Positions 10,148 to 18,188 of a stretch of DNA of 52,083 nucleotides are shown here, piece by piece. Below the pieces are notes generated by a model. The model saw nothing but the letters and a program-made list of their open reading frames with translations. It made no database searches and was not told where the DNA came from. This DNA is from an uncultured beta proteobacterium (GTDB lineage Bacteria > Pseudomonadota > Gammaproteobacteria > Burkholderiales > Rhodocyclaceae): the NCBI GenBank assembly GCA_903908065.1, contig CAIVQO010000054.1, positions 1-52,083 of the forward strand. Direction: 5' to 3'. Each line of letters begins with the position of its first letter. Within the stretch, counting starts at the first letter, position 1. Position numbers and translations under genes: made by a program.

Positions 10148-11133
10148 ATATCCTCTGGCTCCAGTCCGGCGGTTGTGGCGGGTGTACCCTGTCCTGGCTG
10201 GGCAGCGAGCGCGGCTCGCTGTTCCGCGAACTGGCCGACGAGGGCCTCGAAATCCTCTGGCATCCCAGCCTTTCGGAAGCGTGTCTGGACGAGGCGCGCG
10301 AACTGATCGAAGGCTGCGCGTCCGGCGCCATCCCCTTCGACATCCTTTGTCTCGAGGGCTCGGTGCTGCGCGGTCCCCGTGGTACGGGCGCCTATCACCG
10401 CTTCGGCGGTGGCCAGCCGATGGTCGACTGGGTGCTGCGCCTGGCGGTGCGCGCCAAGCACGTGGTGGCGATCGGCAGTTGCGCGGCCTTCGGCGGCATT
10501 CCCTCGGCCGGAATGAATCCCACCGATGCCTGCGGCCTGCAACATGACGGCGACGTCGGCGGCGGCTTGCTGGGACCCTATTTCCGCGATGCCAGCGGCC
10601 TGCCGGTGATTAATATCGCCGGTTGCGCGCCGCATCCCGACTGGATCACCGAAACCCTGGTGATGCTGGCGCGCGGCAAGCTCGGCGTGGATGCGCTCGA
10701 CGAATACGGTCGGCCGCGCTTCTATGCCGACCAGCTGGTGCACCACGGCTGCCCGCGCAACGAGTACTACGAGTTCAAGGCCAGCGCCGAGAAGCATTCC
10801 GACCAGGGCTGCCTGATGGAACAGCTCGGTTGCAAGGGCACCCAGGCCCATGCCGATTGCAACCAGCGGCTGTGGAATGGCGAGGGTTCCTGCCTGCGCG
10901 GTGGCTACGCCTGCATCCGCTGCACCGAGCCCGGATTCGAAGAGCCTGGCCATGCCTTCGAGAGCACGCCCAAGGTCGCCGGCATTCCCATCGGCCTGCC
11001 GGCCGACATGCCCAAGGCCTGGTTCATCGCGCTGGCCGCGCTGTCCAAGTCGGCCACACCGGCGCGGGTGCGCGAAAACGCCACAGCCGACCACCAGCTG
11101 CGCGCGCCGTCGGTCAAGCGCGCCAAGAAATGA
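10144..11133 (+). CDS. hoxB: Regulatory hydrogenase small subunit HoxB (HupU)
   Basis: This is the small, iron-sulfur subunit of the H2-sensing regulatory hydrogenase (329 residues). The proximal cluster begins with CGGC at Cys11 and Cys14. Other cluster ligands lie in IGSCAAFGG, NIAGCAPHPDW, HHGCPRN and the GEGSCLRGGYACIRCTEPGF region. There is no Tat signal peptide: the protein starts directly at the first cluster, which separates sensors from exported uptake enzymes. The GTG start overlaps the hoxA stop and the stop overlaps hoxC, so hoxABC form one unit. Confidence 0.94.
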
Positions 11134-12578
11134 GCACGCGCAGGATAGTCGGGCCATTCAACCGCGTCGAGGGTGACCTCGAAGTTACGCTCGATATCGA
11201 CGCCGGACGCATCGCCGCGGCCTACGTCAATTCGCCGCTTTACCGCGGTTTCGAGCAGATCCTGCAAGGCAAGCTGCCGGCCGATGCCCTGGTGCTGGTG
11301 CCGCGCATCTGCGGCATCTGCTCGGTGGCGCAGTCGGCTGCCGCCGCGCTGGCGCTGGCCGATGCGGCCGGCATTGCGCCGCCGCGCAACGGTCGCCTCG
11401 CCGCCAACCTGACCCTGGCGGCGGAAAACCTGGCCGACCACCTGACGCATTTCTATCTCTTCTTCATGCCCGATTTCGCCCGCGCCGAGTACGAAAGTCG
11501 GCGCTGGTACCACGGCGCGGCAGAGCGATTCCGCGCCACCACGGGCAGCGCGCCGAACGAGGTGCTGCCGGTGCGCGCCCGTTTCATGCAGACGATGGGC
11601 CTGCTCGCCGGCAAATGGCCGCACACCCTGGCCGTACAGCCGGGCGGTTCGACGCGGCCGCTGCAAAGCTCGGAGATTTTTCGCCTGCACCGCATCGTGC
11701 GCGAGTTTCGCAGCTTCCTCGAAACCACCACGTTCGGCGGCCGCCTGGAGGAATTCGCCGCACTCGACAGCCGGGCCGCGCTGGCGCAATGGCAAGCGGC
11801 GGGGGCCAGGGGCGATCTGCGCACCTTCCTGGCCATCGCCGACGACCTTGGCTTGTGGCGCCTCGGGCGGGGCAGCGAGAGATTCCTGAGTTACGGCTGT
11901 TATGCGCAGGACGATGGACGGCTGTTTCCTGCCGGCGTCTGGCATGGCGGCGAAGTGCATGCGCTCGACCCGGGCGCCATCGAAGAAGATACCGCCCACT
12001 CCTGGTATGCCGCCACCGGGCGGCCGCAACATCCGGCCGAGGGCGGTACCTTACCGGTGGCGGACAAGGACGGCGCCTATTCCTGGTGCAAGGCGCCGCG
12101 CCTGGGCGGCCAGGTGGTCGAGACCGGCGCCCTGGCGCGCCAGGTGGTGGCCGGGCATCCGCTGGTGCGCGACCTGGTCGCGACGGATGGCGGCAGCGTC
12201 GCGGCGAGGGTTGTCGCACGCCTGCTGGAGCTTGCCCTGGTGCTGCCGGAGATGGAATCCTGGCTGGATCAACTGCAGCCCGGCGAGCCGTGGTGCATCA
12301 CGGCGCTGCCGGCCGACGAAACCTCAGGGGTCGGCCTGATCGAGGCGGCGCGAGGCTCCCTGGGGCACTGGCTTACGGTGCGCCGCGGCCGTATCCACAA
12401 CTACCAGATCATTGCGCCCACCACCTGGAACTTTTCGCCGCGCGATGCCGCTGGCCAGCCGGGCGCGCTGGAACTGGCGCTGGCCGGCTTGCCGGCAACT
12501 GCGGATGGCCAACTGCCGGCGGCGATTCATCACTTGGTGCGCAGTTTCGATCCCTGCATGGTGTGCACGGTGCACTGA
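11130..12578 (+). CDS. hoxC: Regulatory hydrogenase large subunit HoxC (HupV)
   Basis: Large subunit (482 residues) of the H2 sensor. The N-terminal active-site motif is RICGICSVAQS with Cys61 and Cys64. The Gln of the sensor class replaces the His that catalytic enzymes have further on. The second pair is DPCMVCTVH with Cys476 and Cys479, and the protein ends exactly at that His482. Catalytic large subunits carry a C-terminal extension removed by a protease after Ni insertion; its absence is typical of HupV/HoxC. The gene overlaps hoxB by 4 bases. The kinase partner hoxJ, normally next, is 5.6 kb further. Confidence 0.95.
   Translation: MSTRRIVGPFNRVEGDLEVTLDIDAGRIAAAYVNSPLYRGFEQILQGKLPADALVLVPRICGICSVAQSAAAALALADAAGIAPPRNGRLAANLTLAAENLADHLTHFYLFFMPDFARAEYESRRWYHGAAERFRATTGSAPNEVLPVRARFMQTMGLLAGKWPHTLAVQPGGSTRPLQSSEIFRLHRIVREFRSFLETTTFGGRLEEFAALDSRAALAQWQAAGARGDLRTFLAIADDLGLWRLGRGSERFLSYGCYAQDDGRLFPAGVWHGGEVHALDPGAIEEDTAHSWYAATGRPQHPAEGGTLPVADKDGAYSWCKAPRLGGQVVETGALARQVVAGHPLVRDLVATDGGSVAARVVARLLELALVLPEMESWLDQLQPGEPWCITALPADETSGVGLIEAARGSLGHWLTVRRGRIHNYQIIAPTTWNFSPRDAAGQPGALELALAGLPATADGQLPAAIHHLVRSFDPCMVCTVH
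11494..11518 (+). repeat. Dispersed 25-bp motif, copy in hoxC
   Basis: AAAGTCGGCGCTGGTACCAC followed by GGCGC. It is close to the intergenic copy at 22304 and lies in a different reading frame from the other coding copies (SRRWYHGA in HoxC). Chance similarity is possible because RWY is common here in HupV proteins. Confidence 0.4.
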
Positions 12579-12607
12579 CGGGCAATCGTCCCCCATCCGC
12601 CCGTGAT

Positions 12608-14140
12608 TCACGCGGCCAGAAGTTCCTGCGCCCTTTGCAGCGGAAGGCCTGCACACCGGTTGACGAGGTTGGTGACTGTCGCGTCGATTTCCTCCACCAG
12701 GCGCTCACTCGCCGATGCCATGGCGCCGCCCAGCGTGTCGTCGTCGATGGCGTGGCCTTCGGAAACGAAGAACTGCTGCAGCCCAAGCCATTGCAGCCTG
12801 ACCTGGCCGAGTTGGGTTTGGGCGGACGGCGTATCCTGGATGCATTCCGCGAGATGTTCCAATTCTGAAGTGAAGGCATCGCGGTCACGTTTGATCGCCG
12901 AGTCGTAGTCTGCGTGGTTGCGCACCCAGAGCCTGCCGAGATAATTCTTCGCCATGCGTTGGACAAGCATGCGCTGACGCCCGGCAAGGTTGATCAGGGC
13001 TCCGTTTCGATCGGGATTGCGGGCGAGTTCATAGGTTGCGCGCTCGGCGATATCGACGATATCGGCGTTGGCGGCGAGCAAGGAATCCATGCGTTCGCGG
13101 CGGGGCGTTTCCAGCAGCAGCCTGCGGTAGCGAGGCCAGCATCGGGCCTCGCGGCGCAGCAGTTCGGCGAGGACGTGCTTGTGGCCGGCGACGGCAAGCA
13201 CGGCACGCTGGCGTTCATAAAGCGAGATCGACTGATGCAGCAGGCGGCGTGCCTTGACCGGGGATATGTTCCTCCCGATCATCATCCAGGCCTTGGCCAT
13301 TCGTTCGGACAGCATGCGCTGGCGGCCAGAAAGATTGATCAGTTCGGCCAGATGCAATGAGGCTGCCCGGGCCGGTGGGCAAGGGTGCGGTGCCGGAGCA
13401 GGGCCGCGCGAGCCGTCGCCTGGGAGCAGGCGGGCATCGTCCTGAGCCGAACGCTGCGGGTCAAGGCGACGGAGGACGATGGTCCTGCCCTGGACGCTTA
13501 TCCGGTTGGCGTTTGTCAGGTCCCGCAGTGCACGGGAAAAGGACTCCGGGGTCATTCCGAGCCGAGCGGCCACCAACTGCTTGCTCGCGGGCAGATGGAG
13601 GCAGGCATCCCTGCTACCAGCAGTCTGCCGGGAAAGGGATTGCAGGAAGTTCATCACCCGGTCATTGGCGGTCAGCAATTGGCTGCTGACCATTTCATCC
13701 TCCACGGCCAGTTGGCGCCGGGCCAGGTGGCTCGCCATGCGCCAGGCGAGGGTGGGGGATTTTTCGCAGGCGCTGCGCATGTTACCCAGCGGAATGGCGA
13801 TCAGGATACCGGGTTCAACGACAATATGCTGGATCGGCGTGTCGCGGCAGGAGAAAAGATCGGACAGGCCGCAAAGCTCGTTCGGACCGAAAAGATCCAG
13901 TACCCGCTCGACGCCGGAATCGGTGACCATCGAGCGGCTGATGGTTCCCGTCAATACAAGGAACAGGTGCTCCACCGCCTTCCCGGGATGATTCAGGATA
14001 TGGCCCCGGTCGCAATCGATGCGACGGATGTTGCGCAGAAGCGGCGTCAGCGTCTCAGCGTTGAGGTCGCGCAGCAGCGGGTTTCGCGAAATTGCACAGG
14101 CAGCCGCATCGGCCTCGATAGGACGGGTGCAGGTTGTCAT
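12608..14140 (-). CDS. FNR/CRP-type regulator fused to two PilJ/NarX-like P-box domains
   Basis: A 510-residue one-component regulator. Residues about 15-150 form a cyclic-nucleotide-type beta-roll. A winged helix-turn-helix spans about 160-225, with recognition residues E199, S202 and R203 in PESFSRALRDL, the FNR pattern that reads TTGA half-sites. After a Pro/Ala linker (232-262) come two helical repeats that each open with a P-box: NLSGRQRMLSERMAK at 269-283 and NLAGRQRMLVQRMAK at 384-398. These resemble the PilJ/NarX sensor module that binds nitrate or nitrite in NarX. No membrane segment is visible. Cys residues are not in the FNR 4Fe-4S pattern. The start at 14140 has an AAGGA site; a longer frame to 14239 would swallow the promoter box. 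Function is inferred: a soluble anion-responsive regulator. Confidence 0.8.
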   Translation of the reverse strand: MTTCTRPIEADAAACAISRNPLLRDLNAETLTPLLRNIRRIDCDRGHILNHPGKAVEHLFLVLTGTISRSMVTDSGVERVLDLFGPNELCGLSDLFSCRDTPIQHIVVEPGILIAIPLGNMRSACEKSPTLAWRMASHLARRQLAVEDEMVSSQLLTANDRVMNFLQSLSRQTAGSRDACLHLPASKQLVAARLGMTPESFSRALRDLTNANRISVQGRTIVLRRLDPQRSAQDDARLLPGDGSRGPAPAPHPCPPARAASLHLAELINLSGRQRMLSERMAKAWMMIGRNISPVKARRLLHQSISLYERQRAVLAVAGHKHVLAELLRREARCWPRYRRLLLETPRRERMDSLLAANADIVDIAERATYELARNPDRNGALINLAGRQRMLVQRMAKNYLGRLWVRNHADYDSAIKRDRDAFTSELEHLAECIQDTPSAQTQLGQVRLQWLGLQQFFVSEGHAIDDDTLGGAMASASERLVEEIDATVTNLVNRCAGLPLQRAQELLAA

Positions 14141-14201
14141 CGATTTTCCTTGGCATGTTTGCCCTCCGGGGGAGATAATTGCAGGAGCAGTTCTGGCGGT
14201 G

Positions 14202-14215
14202 TTGACCTCGGTCAA
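14202..14215 (-). promoter_or_regulatory. FNR/DNR-type binding site before the CRP-PilJ gene
   Basis: On the minus strand the site reads TTGACCGAGGTCAA, a perfect TTGAC-N4-GTCAA palindrome. About 29 bases from its centre lies TGCAATTAT, an acceptable extended -10, which would place the site near -41.5 (class II activation). The ATG at 14140 is about 62 bases downstream of the box. The adjacent regulator has the E..SR recognition residues that fit this site, so autoregulation is a natural inference; FNR itself could also bind. Confidence 0.7.
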
Positions 14216-14302
14216 CAAACGCGCAGATGGTTTAGGCATAAAGCAATGCCAAGGGGGGAATGTGCGGCCGCTACCGGACGCGATTCCTCAGGCTAATCCG
14301 CC

Positions 14303-17300
14303 TCAGCTGGCGCTGCAGAGCACCTCGTGGCGCAGTTCTTCAAGCGCGGCCAGCAGCGAGTCGCGGCGCTGGTCGAGGTGTCCGAGCCGGGTTCCGGCGC
14401 CGGCGCGGTCGGAGCGCGCCAGGGCCTCGATCTCCTTGCCTGTTTCATGCACCTCGCGATGGGCCTCGACCAGCCGGTCGAAGGACGGATAGTGGCCGTA
14501 GCGTTCCAGCCCGATCGAATCCAGCCAATGGCCGAAGCGGCAATCGTGCGGGTCCATCGGCGGCGGCGAGACGCTGCCTGGGGCGGCTTCCACTGTCCGG
14601 CGCAGCAGGTCGATCCAGCGCAGGTGGTCGACCTCGACAGTCAGCAGCGGCAGGTCCTCGCGCGGCCATAGCGAGACGTGGCGCCATTCCTCGGGCTGGC
14701 GCCAGTCGCCAAGCCAGGCGTCGACCTGGGCGGCGGGCATCGGCCGGGCAATGCCGTAGCCTTGCGCCAGGTCGCAGCCCAGGCGCAGCAACAGGGTGCC
14801 GTGGGCGACGGTTTCCACGCCTTCGGCGATGACGCGGCGACGGAAGGCGGCAGCGAGGCCGATGATGCTGTCGACGATGGACAGGTCGTCCGGGTCGGTG
14901 AGCATGTCGTTGATGAAGGATTGGTCGATTTTCAGCGTGCCGGCCTGCAACTGCTTGAGGTAGGTCAGCGAGGAATAGCCGGTGCCGAAATCGTCGATGG
15001 CGAAGCTGACTCCCAAGGCCTGGCATTCGGTCATCACCGCACCGACTTTTTCCAGGTCGTTGAGCGCCGCGGTTTCGAGGATCTCCAGTTCGACGAGGGC
15101 GGGTGACAGCCGCGGATGGCGTGCAAGCGCGTCGCGCAGTCCCTCGGCAAACCCGGCGCCCTGCAATTGTTCGGCGGCGACATTGATGCCAATGGCCAAT
15201 GGCCTTCCCGCCTGGGCCCAGGCCTCTGCTTGCGCCAGGGCCGTCTCCAGCGCCCAGTCGCCGACCTGCCGATGCAGTCCGACGAAATCCACCATGGGCA
15301 GGAATTCGGCGGGATCGAGCAGGCCGCGTTTCGGGTGCTGCCAGCGGATCAGCGCTTCCATGCCGAGGATTTCGCCGCTGCGCATATTGACCTTGGGCTG
15401 ATAGACCAGTTGTAGCTGGCTATCTGTCATGGCGCACTGGATGCTCTCCAGCGAATCGCGGCGCAACTCGGAAAGCCGGTCGTGTTCGGCGTCGAACAGC
15501 GCATATCGGTTGCGGCCGGCCTGCTTGGCCTGGTACATGGCCTGGTCGGCATGGCGCAGCAGCATGTCGGGATCGGCGCCGTCGAGCGGAAACAGGGTCA
15601 CGCCCATGCTGGCGGAGAGGCGGGCCTCGCCCTCGGCCAACTGGAAAGGCTTGTTGAGCGAAGTGCGGATGCGCTCGAGGGCGATCTCGCATTCGTCGAA
15701 ATGCGCCATGTTGCCGAGCAGCACGACGAATTCGTCGCCGCCGAGTCGGCTGACGGTGTCGCCGGCGCGGACATTGGCCGAAAGCCGGCGCGCGGCGTCG
15801 ATCAGCAGCAGGTCGCCGGCAGCGTGGCCCCACTGGTCGTTGATCGGCTTGAAGCCGTCGAGGTCGAGGTAGCAGATCGCCAGCAGGCGGTCGCTGCGGC
15901 TGGCCTGGCCGATCGCCTGGGTCAGGCGGTCGGAAAGCAGGCGCCGGTTGGGCAGGCCGGTCAGGGCGTCGAAGTAGGCCATCTGCTCCAGCCGTTCGCG
16001 TGATTCCTTCAGCGCGGTGATGTCGCTCGACATGCCGACGTAATTGCGTACCCGGCCGTCGCGGTCCTTTACCGCCGAGATGCTGGTCTGCTGCACGTAG
16101 CGCATGCCGTCCTGGCGCCGGTTGATCAATTCGCCACGCCAGGAGCCGCGCTGGTCGAGCTCCTGCCACATTGCGCGATAGAACTCGGCATCGTGCTCGC
16201 CGGAGGCCAGGAAGCGCGGGTTGCGGCCGAGGACTTCGTCGCGCCGGTAGCCGGTGAGGGCGACGAAGGTGTCATTGACGTCCACGATGTTGCCCGCCGC
16301 ATCGGCGATCAGTATGCCTTCCTGGGCATGCTCGAAGACGCCGGCGGCCAGTTGCAGGCGGTCGCGGTTGCGGCGCAGCTCCAGGTTGGCGCGCGAGATC
16401 CACCACAGCACCGCCAGCAGCAGTGAAATCACCGCGGCCCCGGCCAGGGCCAGACGCTGTCCGTAGCGCGACAGCACATCGTCGAATTCCACCGGCAGGT
16501 CGTCATAGGGGCCGAGGCGGAATTCGAGGAACAGCTCGTGCACCGGCTGGTAGTTCTGCGGCAGGGTCCAGCCGTGGATGCCGGCGGCGCGCGCCGCCGG
16601 GTGGTCGTTTGGCAGGCTGAGCAGGGCGATCAGCAGTTCCTTGGTGACTTCATCGGCGACATGGTCGAGCTTGGCGAAGGGCCAATGGGGATAGAGCTGC
16701 GTGCTGTGGCGATAGGGGTAGCCGGGCGTGCTCTGTTCGCCGATCACCCTGAGCTTGCTCAGGTCCAGCTTGCCTGCGGCGGCCATGGCTTCGATCAGGT
16801 CGGAGCGGACGAAGCCGATGTCGGAGCGTCCGGCGATGACACTGGCGACCACCTTGTCCTGCGCCTGCAATTGCAGGATTTCGGCCACGTCTTTGTCGAG
16901 GTCGATGCCGGCCCTGCGCGCCTCGCGCAAATGGACCTGCCAACCGCCAAAGCCGTGGGTGTCGGGTACCGCCAGGCGCTTGCCGCGCAGGTCGGCGTAG
17001 GTCTTCAAGTCGTCGCGCTCGGCGCGGGCGATTGCGGTGCCACCGAAACGATCCACCGGGCCGTTGGGGCCAACCACGCGCATCGTGGCGATGCGCGAAA
17101 TCCGCCCGCCGGCTTCGAGTTCGACGTAATGCCCGGTGTTGGTGATGACCAGGTCGATGCGACGCTCGACGATCGCCGGCTCGAACTCCGCCAGCGTCAG
17201 CGGCACGATGCGGAACTGCCGCGGGGACAACTTGGCCGCAAGGTAGTCGGCATGTGGCTGCCATTCCTTGCGCGCCCTATCGACGCCCCGGTAGGCCAGC

Positions 17301-17440
17301 ACGCCGATGCGCAGGCTTCCATCCGCGCTCGCCTCAGCGGGCGCGGGCACAGTGTCGGCGGTGCCTGCTGCAATGCAGCACAAGCACCCCAGAACGAGCG
17401 CCAATAGGCGCCGGAAGCGGTTTAAATCCATGATTACCAT
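14303..17440 (-). CDS. PhnD-like sensor, PAS, GGDEF-EAL protein with C-terminal CZB domain
   Basis: A 1045-residue membrane signalling protein for cyclic-di-GMP. A signal peptide (1-29) leads into a PhnD-type periplasmic binding domain (about 40-315) and one membrane helix (about 327-349). A PAS domain follows (360-480), then GGDEF with an intact RLGGDEF at 565-571, and EAL with E695-A-L, DDFGTGYSS at 816-824 and IAEGVET. The last 110 residues match the chemoreceptor zinc-binding (CZB) pattern: H939-x-R-W, C967-x-F-G-x-W, H994-x3-H998. Both catalytic motifs look intact, so it may synthesise or degrade cyclic-di-GMP, with Zn (or oxidant) input from the CZB. An alternative start is Met4. It ends 162 bases before the CRP-PilJ gene on the same strand. 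Confidence 0.9.
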   Translation of the reverse strand: MVIMDLNRFRRLLALVLGCLCCIAAGTADTVPAPAEASADGSLRIGVLAYRGVDRARKEWQPHADYLAAKLSPRQFRIVPLTLAEFEPAIVERRIDLVITNTGHYVELEAGGRISRIATMRVVGPNGPVDRFGGTAIARAERDDLKTYADLRGKRLAVPDTHGFGGWQVHLREARRAGIDLDKDVAEILQLQAQDKVVASVIAGRSDIGFVRSDLIEAMAAAGKLDLSKLRVIGEQSTPGYPYRHSTQLYPHWPFAKLDHVADEVTKELLIALLSLPNDHPAARAAGIHGWTLPQNYQPVHELFLEFRLGPYDDLPVEFDDVLSRYGQRLALAGAAVISLLLAVLWWISRANLELRRNRDRLQLAAGVFEHAQEGILIADAAGNIVDVNDTFVALTGYRRDEVLGRNPRFLASGEHDAEFYRAMWQELDQRGSWRGELINRRQDGMRYVQQTSISAVKDRDGRVRNYVGMSSDITALKESRERLEQMAYFDALTGLPNRRLLSDRLTQAIGQASRSDRLLAICYLDLDGFKPINDQWGHAAGDLLLIDAARRLSANVRAGDTVSRLGGDEFVVLLGNMAHFDECEIALERIRTSLNKPFQLAEGEARLSASMGVTLFPLDGADPDMLLRHADQAMYQAKQAGRNRYALFDAEHDRLSELRRDSLESIQCAMTDSQLQLVYQPKVNMRSGEILGMEALIRWQHPKRGLLDPAEFLPMVDFVGLHRQVGDWALETALAQAEAWAQAGRPLAIGINVAAEQLQGAGFAEGLRDALARHPRLSPALVELEILETAALNDLEKVGAVMTECQALGVSFAIDDFGTGYSSLTYLKQLQAGTLKIDQSFINDMLTDPDDLSIVDSIIGLAAAFRRRVIAEGVETVAHGTLLLRLGCDLAQGYGIARPMPAAQVDAWLGDWRQPEEWRHVSLWPREDLPLLTVEVDHLRWIDLLRRTVEAAPGSVSPPPMDPHDCRFGHWLDSIGLERYGHYPSFDRLVEAHREVHETGKEIEALARSDRAGAGTRLGHLDQRRDSLLAALEELRHEVLCSAS

Positions 17441-17525
17441 GGGGCAATCCTACCCCATCGGAATACGCGGCATTGGTACTGGATCAAACTCCTGCGAGAT
17501 TTTCGGCCGCTGGGCGTGCGCACCA

Positions 17526-17567
17526 AAAGTCGGCGCTGGCGCTACGGCGGGTATGGACCCGCCGTAG
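17526..17567 (+). repeat. Dispersed 25-bp motif joined to a perfect hairpin
   Basis: The motif AAAGTCGGCGCTGGCGCTAC..GGCGG (17526-17550) runs into an 11-bp perfect stem, 17542-17552 with 17557-17567, and a loop of ATGG. It lies just past the end of the GlcG/HbpS-like gene on the minus strand, so it may act as a transcription end or mRNA cap, although no U-tract follows. Confidence 0.6.
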
Positions 17568-17578
17568 GAACCGGTTGG

Positions 17579-18071
17579 CTATTTCAGGGCGTCGGCACCG
17601 GCCAGGGACACCTGGTGATCCTGGGCGGAGCTGCCGCCCGAGGCACCGATACCGCCGATCACGCGGCCATCGACGACGATCGGCACCGCGCCTTCCAGCA
17701 CGCCGGCGTCGCCGGTCAGGTTGAGCAGGCGCAGGTTGGCCCCACCTTGCGCGATCAGGTCCTGCCAGACCTTGGTCGGGCGACGGAAGGCCGCCGCCGC
17801 ATGGGCCTTTTCGCGCGCGATGTCGATCGAGCCGAATTGGGTATTGTCCAGGCGTTGCAGCAGCACCAGGTGGCCGCCCGCGTCGACGACCGCGATCACC
17901 ATGTTCCAGTTGTTCTTCTTCGCTTCGGCTTCGGCGGCGGCCATGGCTTTGCGGGCCTGGTCGAGGGTGATCGGCAGGCCGTAGGGGGGGCGGCGCCTGC
18001 GCGCGGGCGAGGCCGGCGGACAGCAGGAAGAGGGCGGCAAGGGCGAGGGCAAGCAAGGGGCGTGGAATCAT
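17579..18071 (-). pseudogene. Secreted GlcG/HbpS-family protein, frameshifted in a C7 tract
   Basis: GlcG/HbpS proteins (PF03928) are small heme- or cobalamin-associated proteins, often secreted. The gene starts at 18071 with an excellent GGAGG site and a clear signal peptide (MIPRPLLALALAALFLLSAG, cleavage after ARA). The mature domain (YGLPITLDQARKAM through DAGGHLVLLQRLD to GGIGASGGSSAQDHQVS) is complete but lies in another frame. The two frames meet at a run of seven C on the minus strand (17984-17990); with six C the protein is continuous, about 163 residues. The break may be a real mutation, a phase-variable tract or a sequencing error. Without repair the product would be the signal peptide plus about 180 nonsense residues. 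It is divergent to hoxJ. Confidence 0.85.
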
Positions 18072-18188
18072 TTTTGTTTCCTCCGTAGGGGTTGGGTGCA
18101 GCCCTCGGTATAGGTCGATTGCCACTGGAATATTCCCGCCGCGTCACCGTGCGCAGCCGCGGTCGGCGCTTTGAGGTAAATTCCGTGC
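18072..18188. promoter_or_regulatory. Divergent intergenic region, GlcG-like gene / hoxJ
   Basis: These 117 bases separate divergent starts and must hold promoters for both sides, unless hoxJ is read from far upstream. On the minus strand the only weak -10 candidate I see is CTATAC near 18110. No FNR-type palindrome or sigma-54 element is visible. hoxJ has only a weak GAGGTAA ribosome site upstream. Confidence 0.35.

Noticed and set aside
14140-14239. Upstream extension of the CRP-PilJ protein by 33 residues
   Set aside because: The extension covers the FNR box and a -10-like element and has no family similarity; the ATG at 14140 has a ribosome site.
13385-14296. 303-codon plus-strand open frame overlapping the FNR-type regulator
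   Set aside because: It is a shadow of the minus-strand CRP domain, with no motif or ribosome site.
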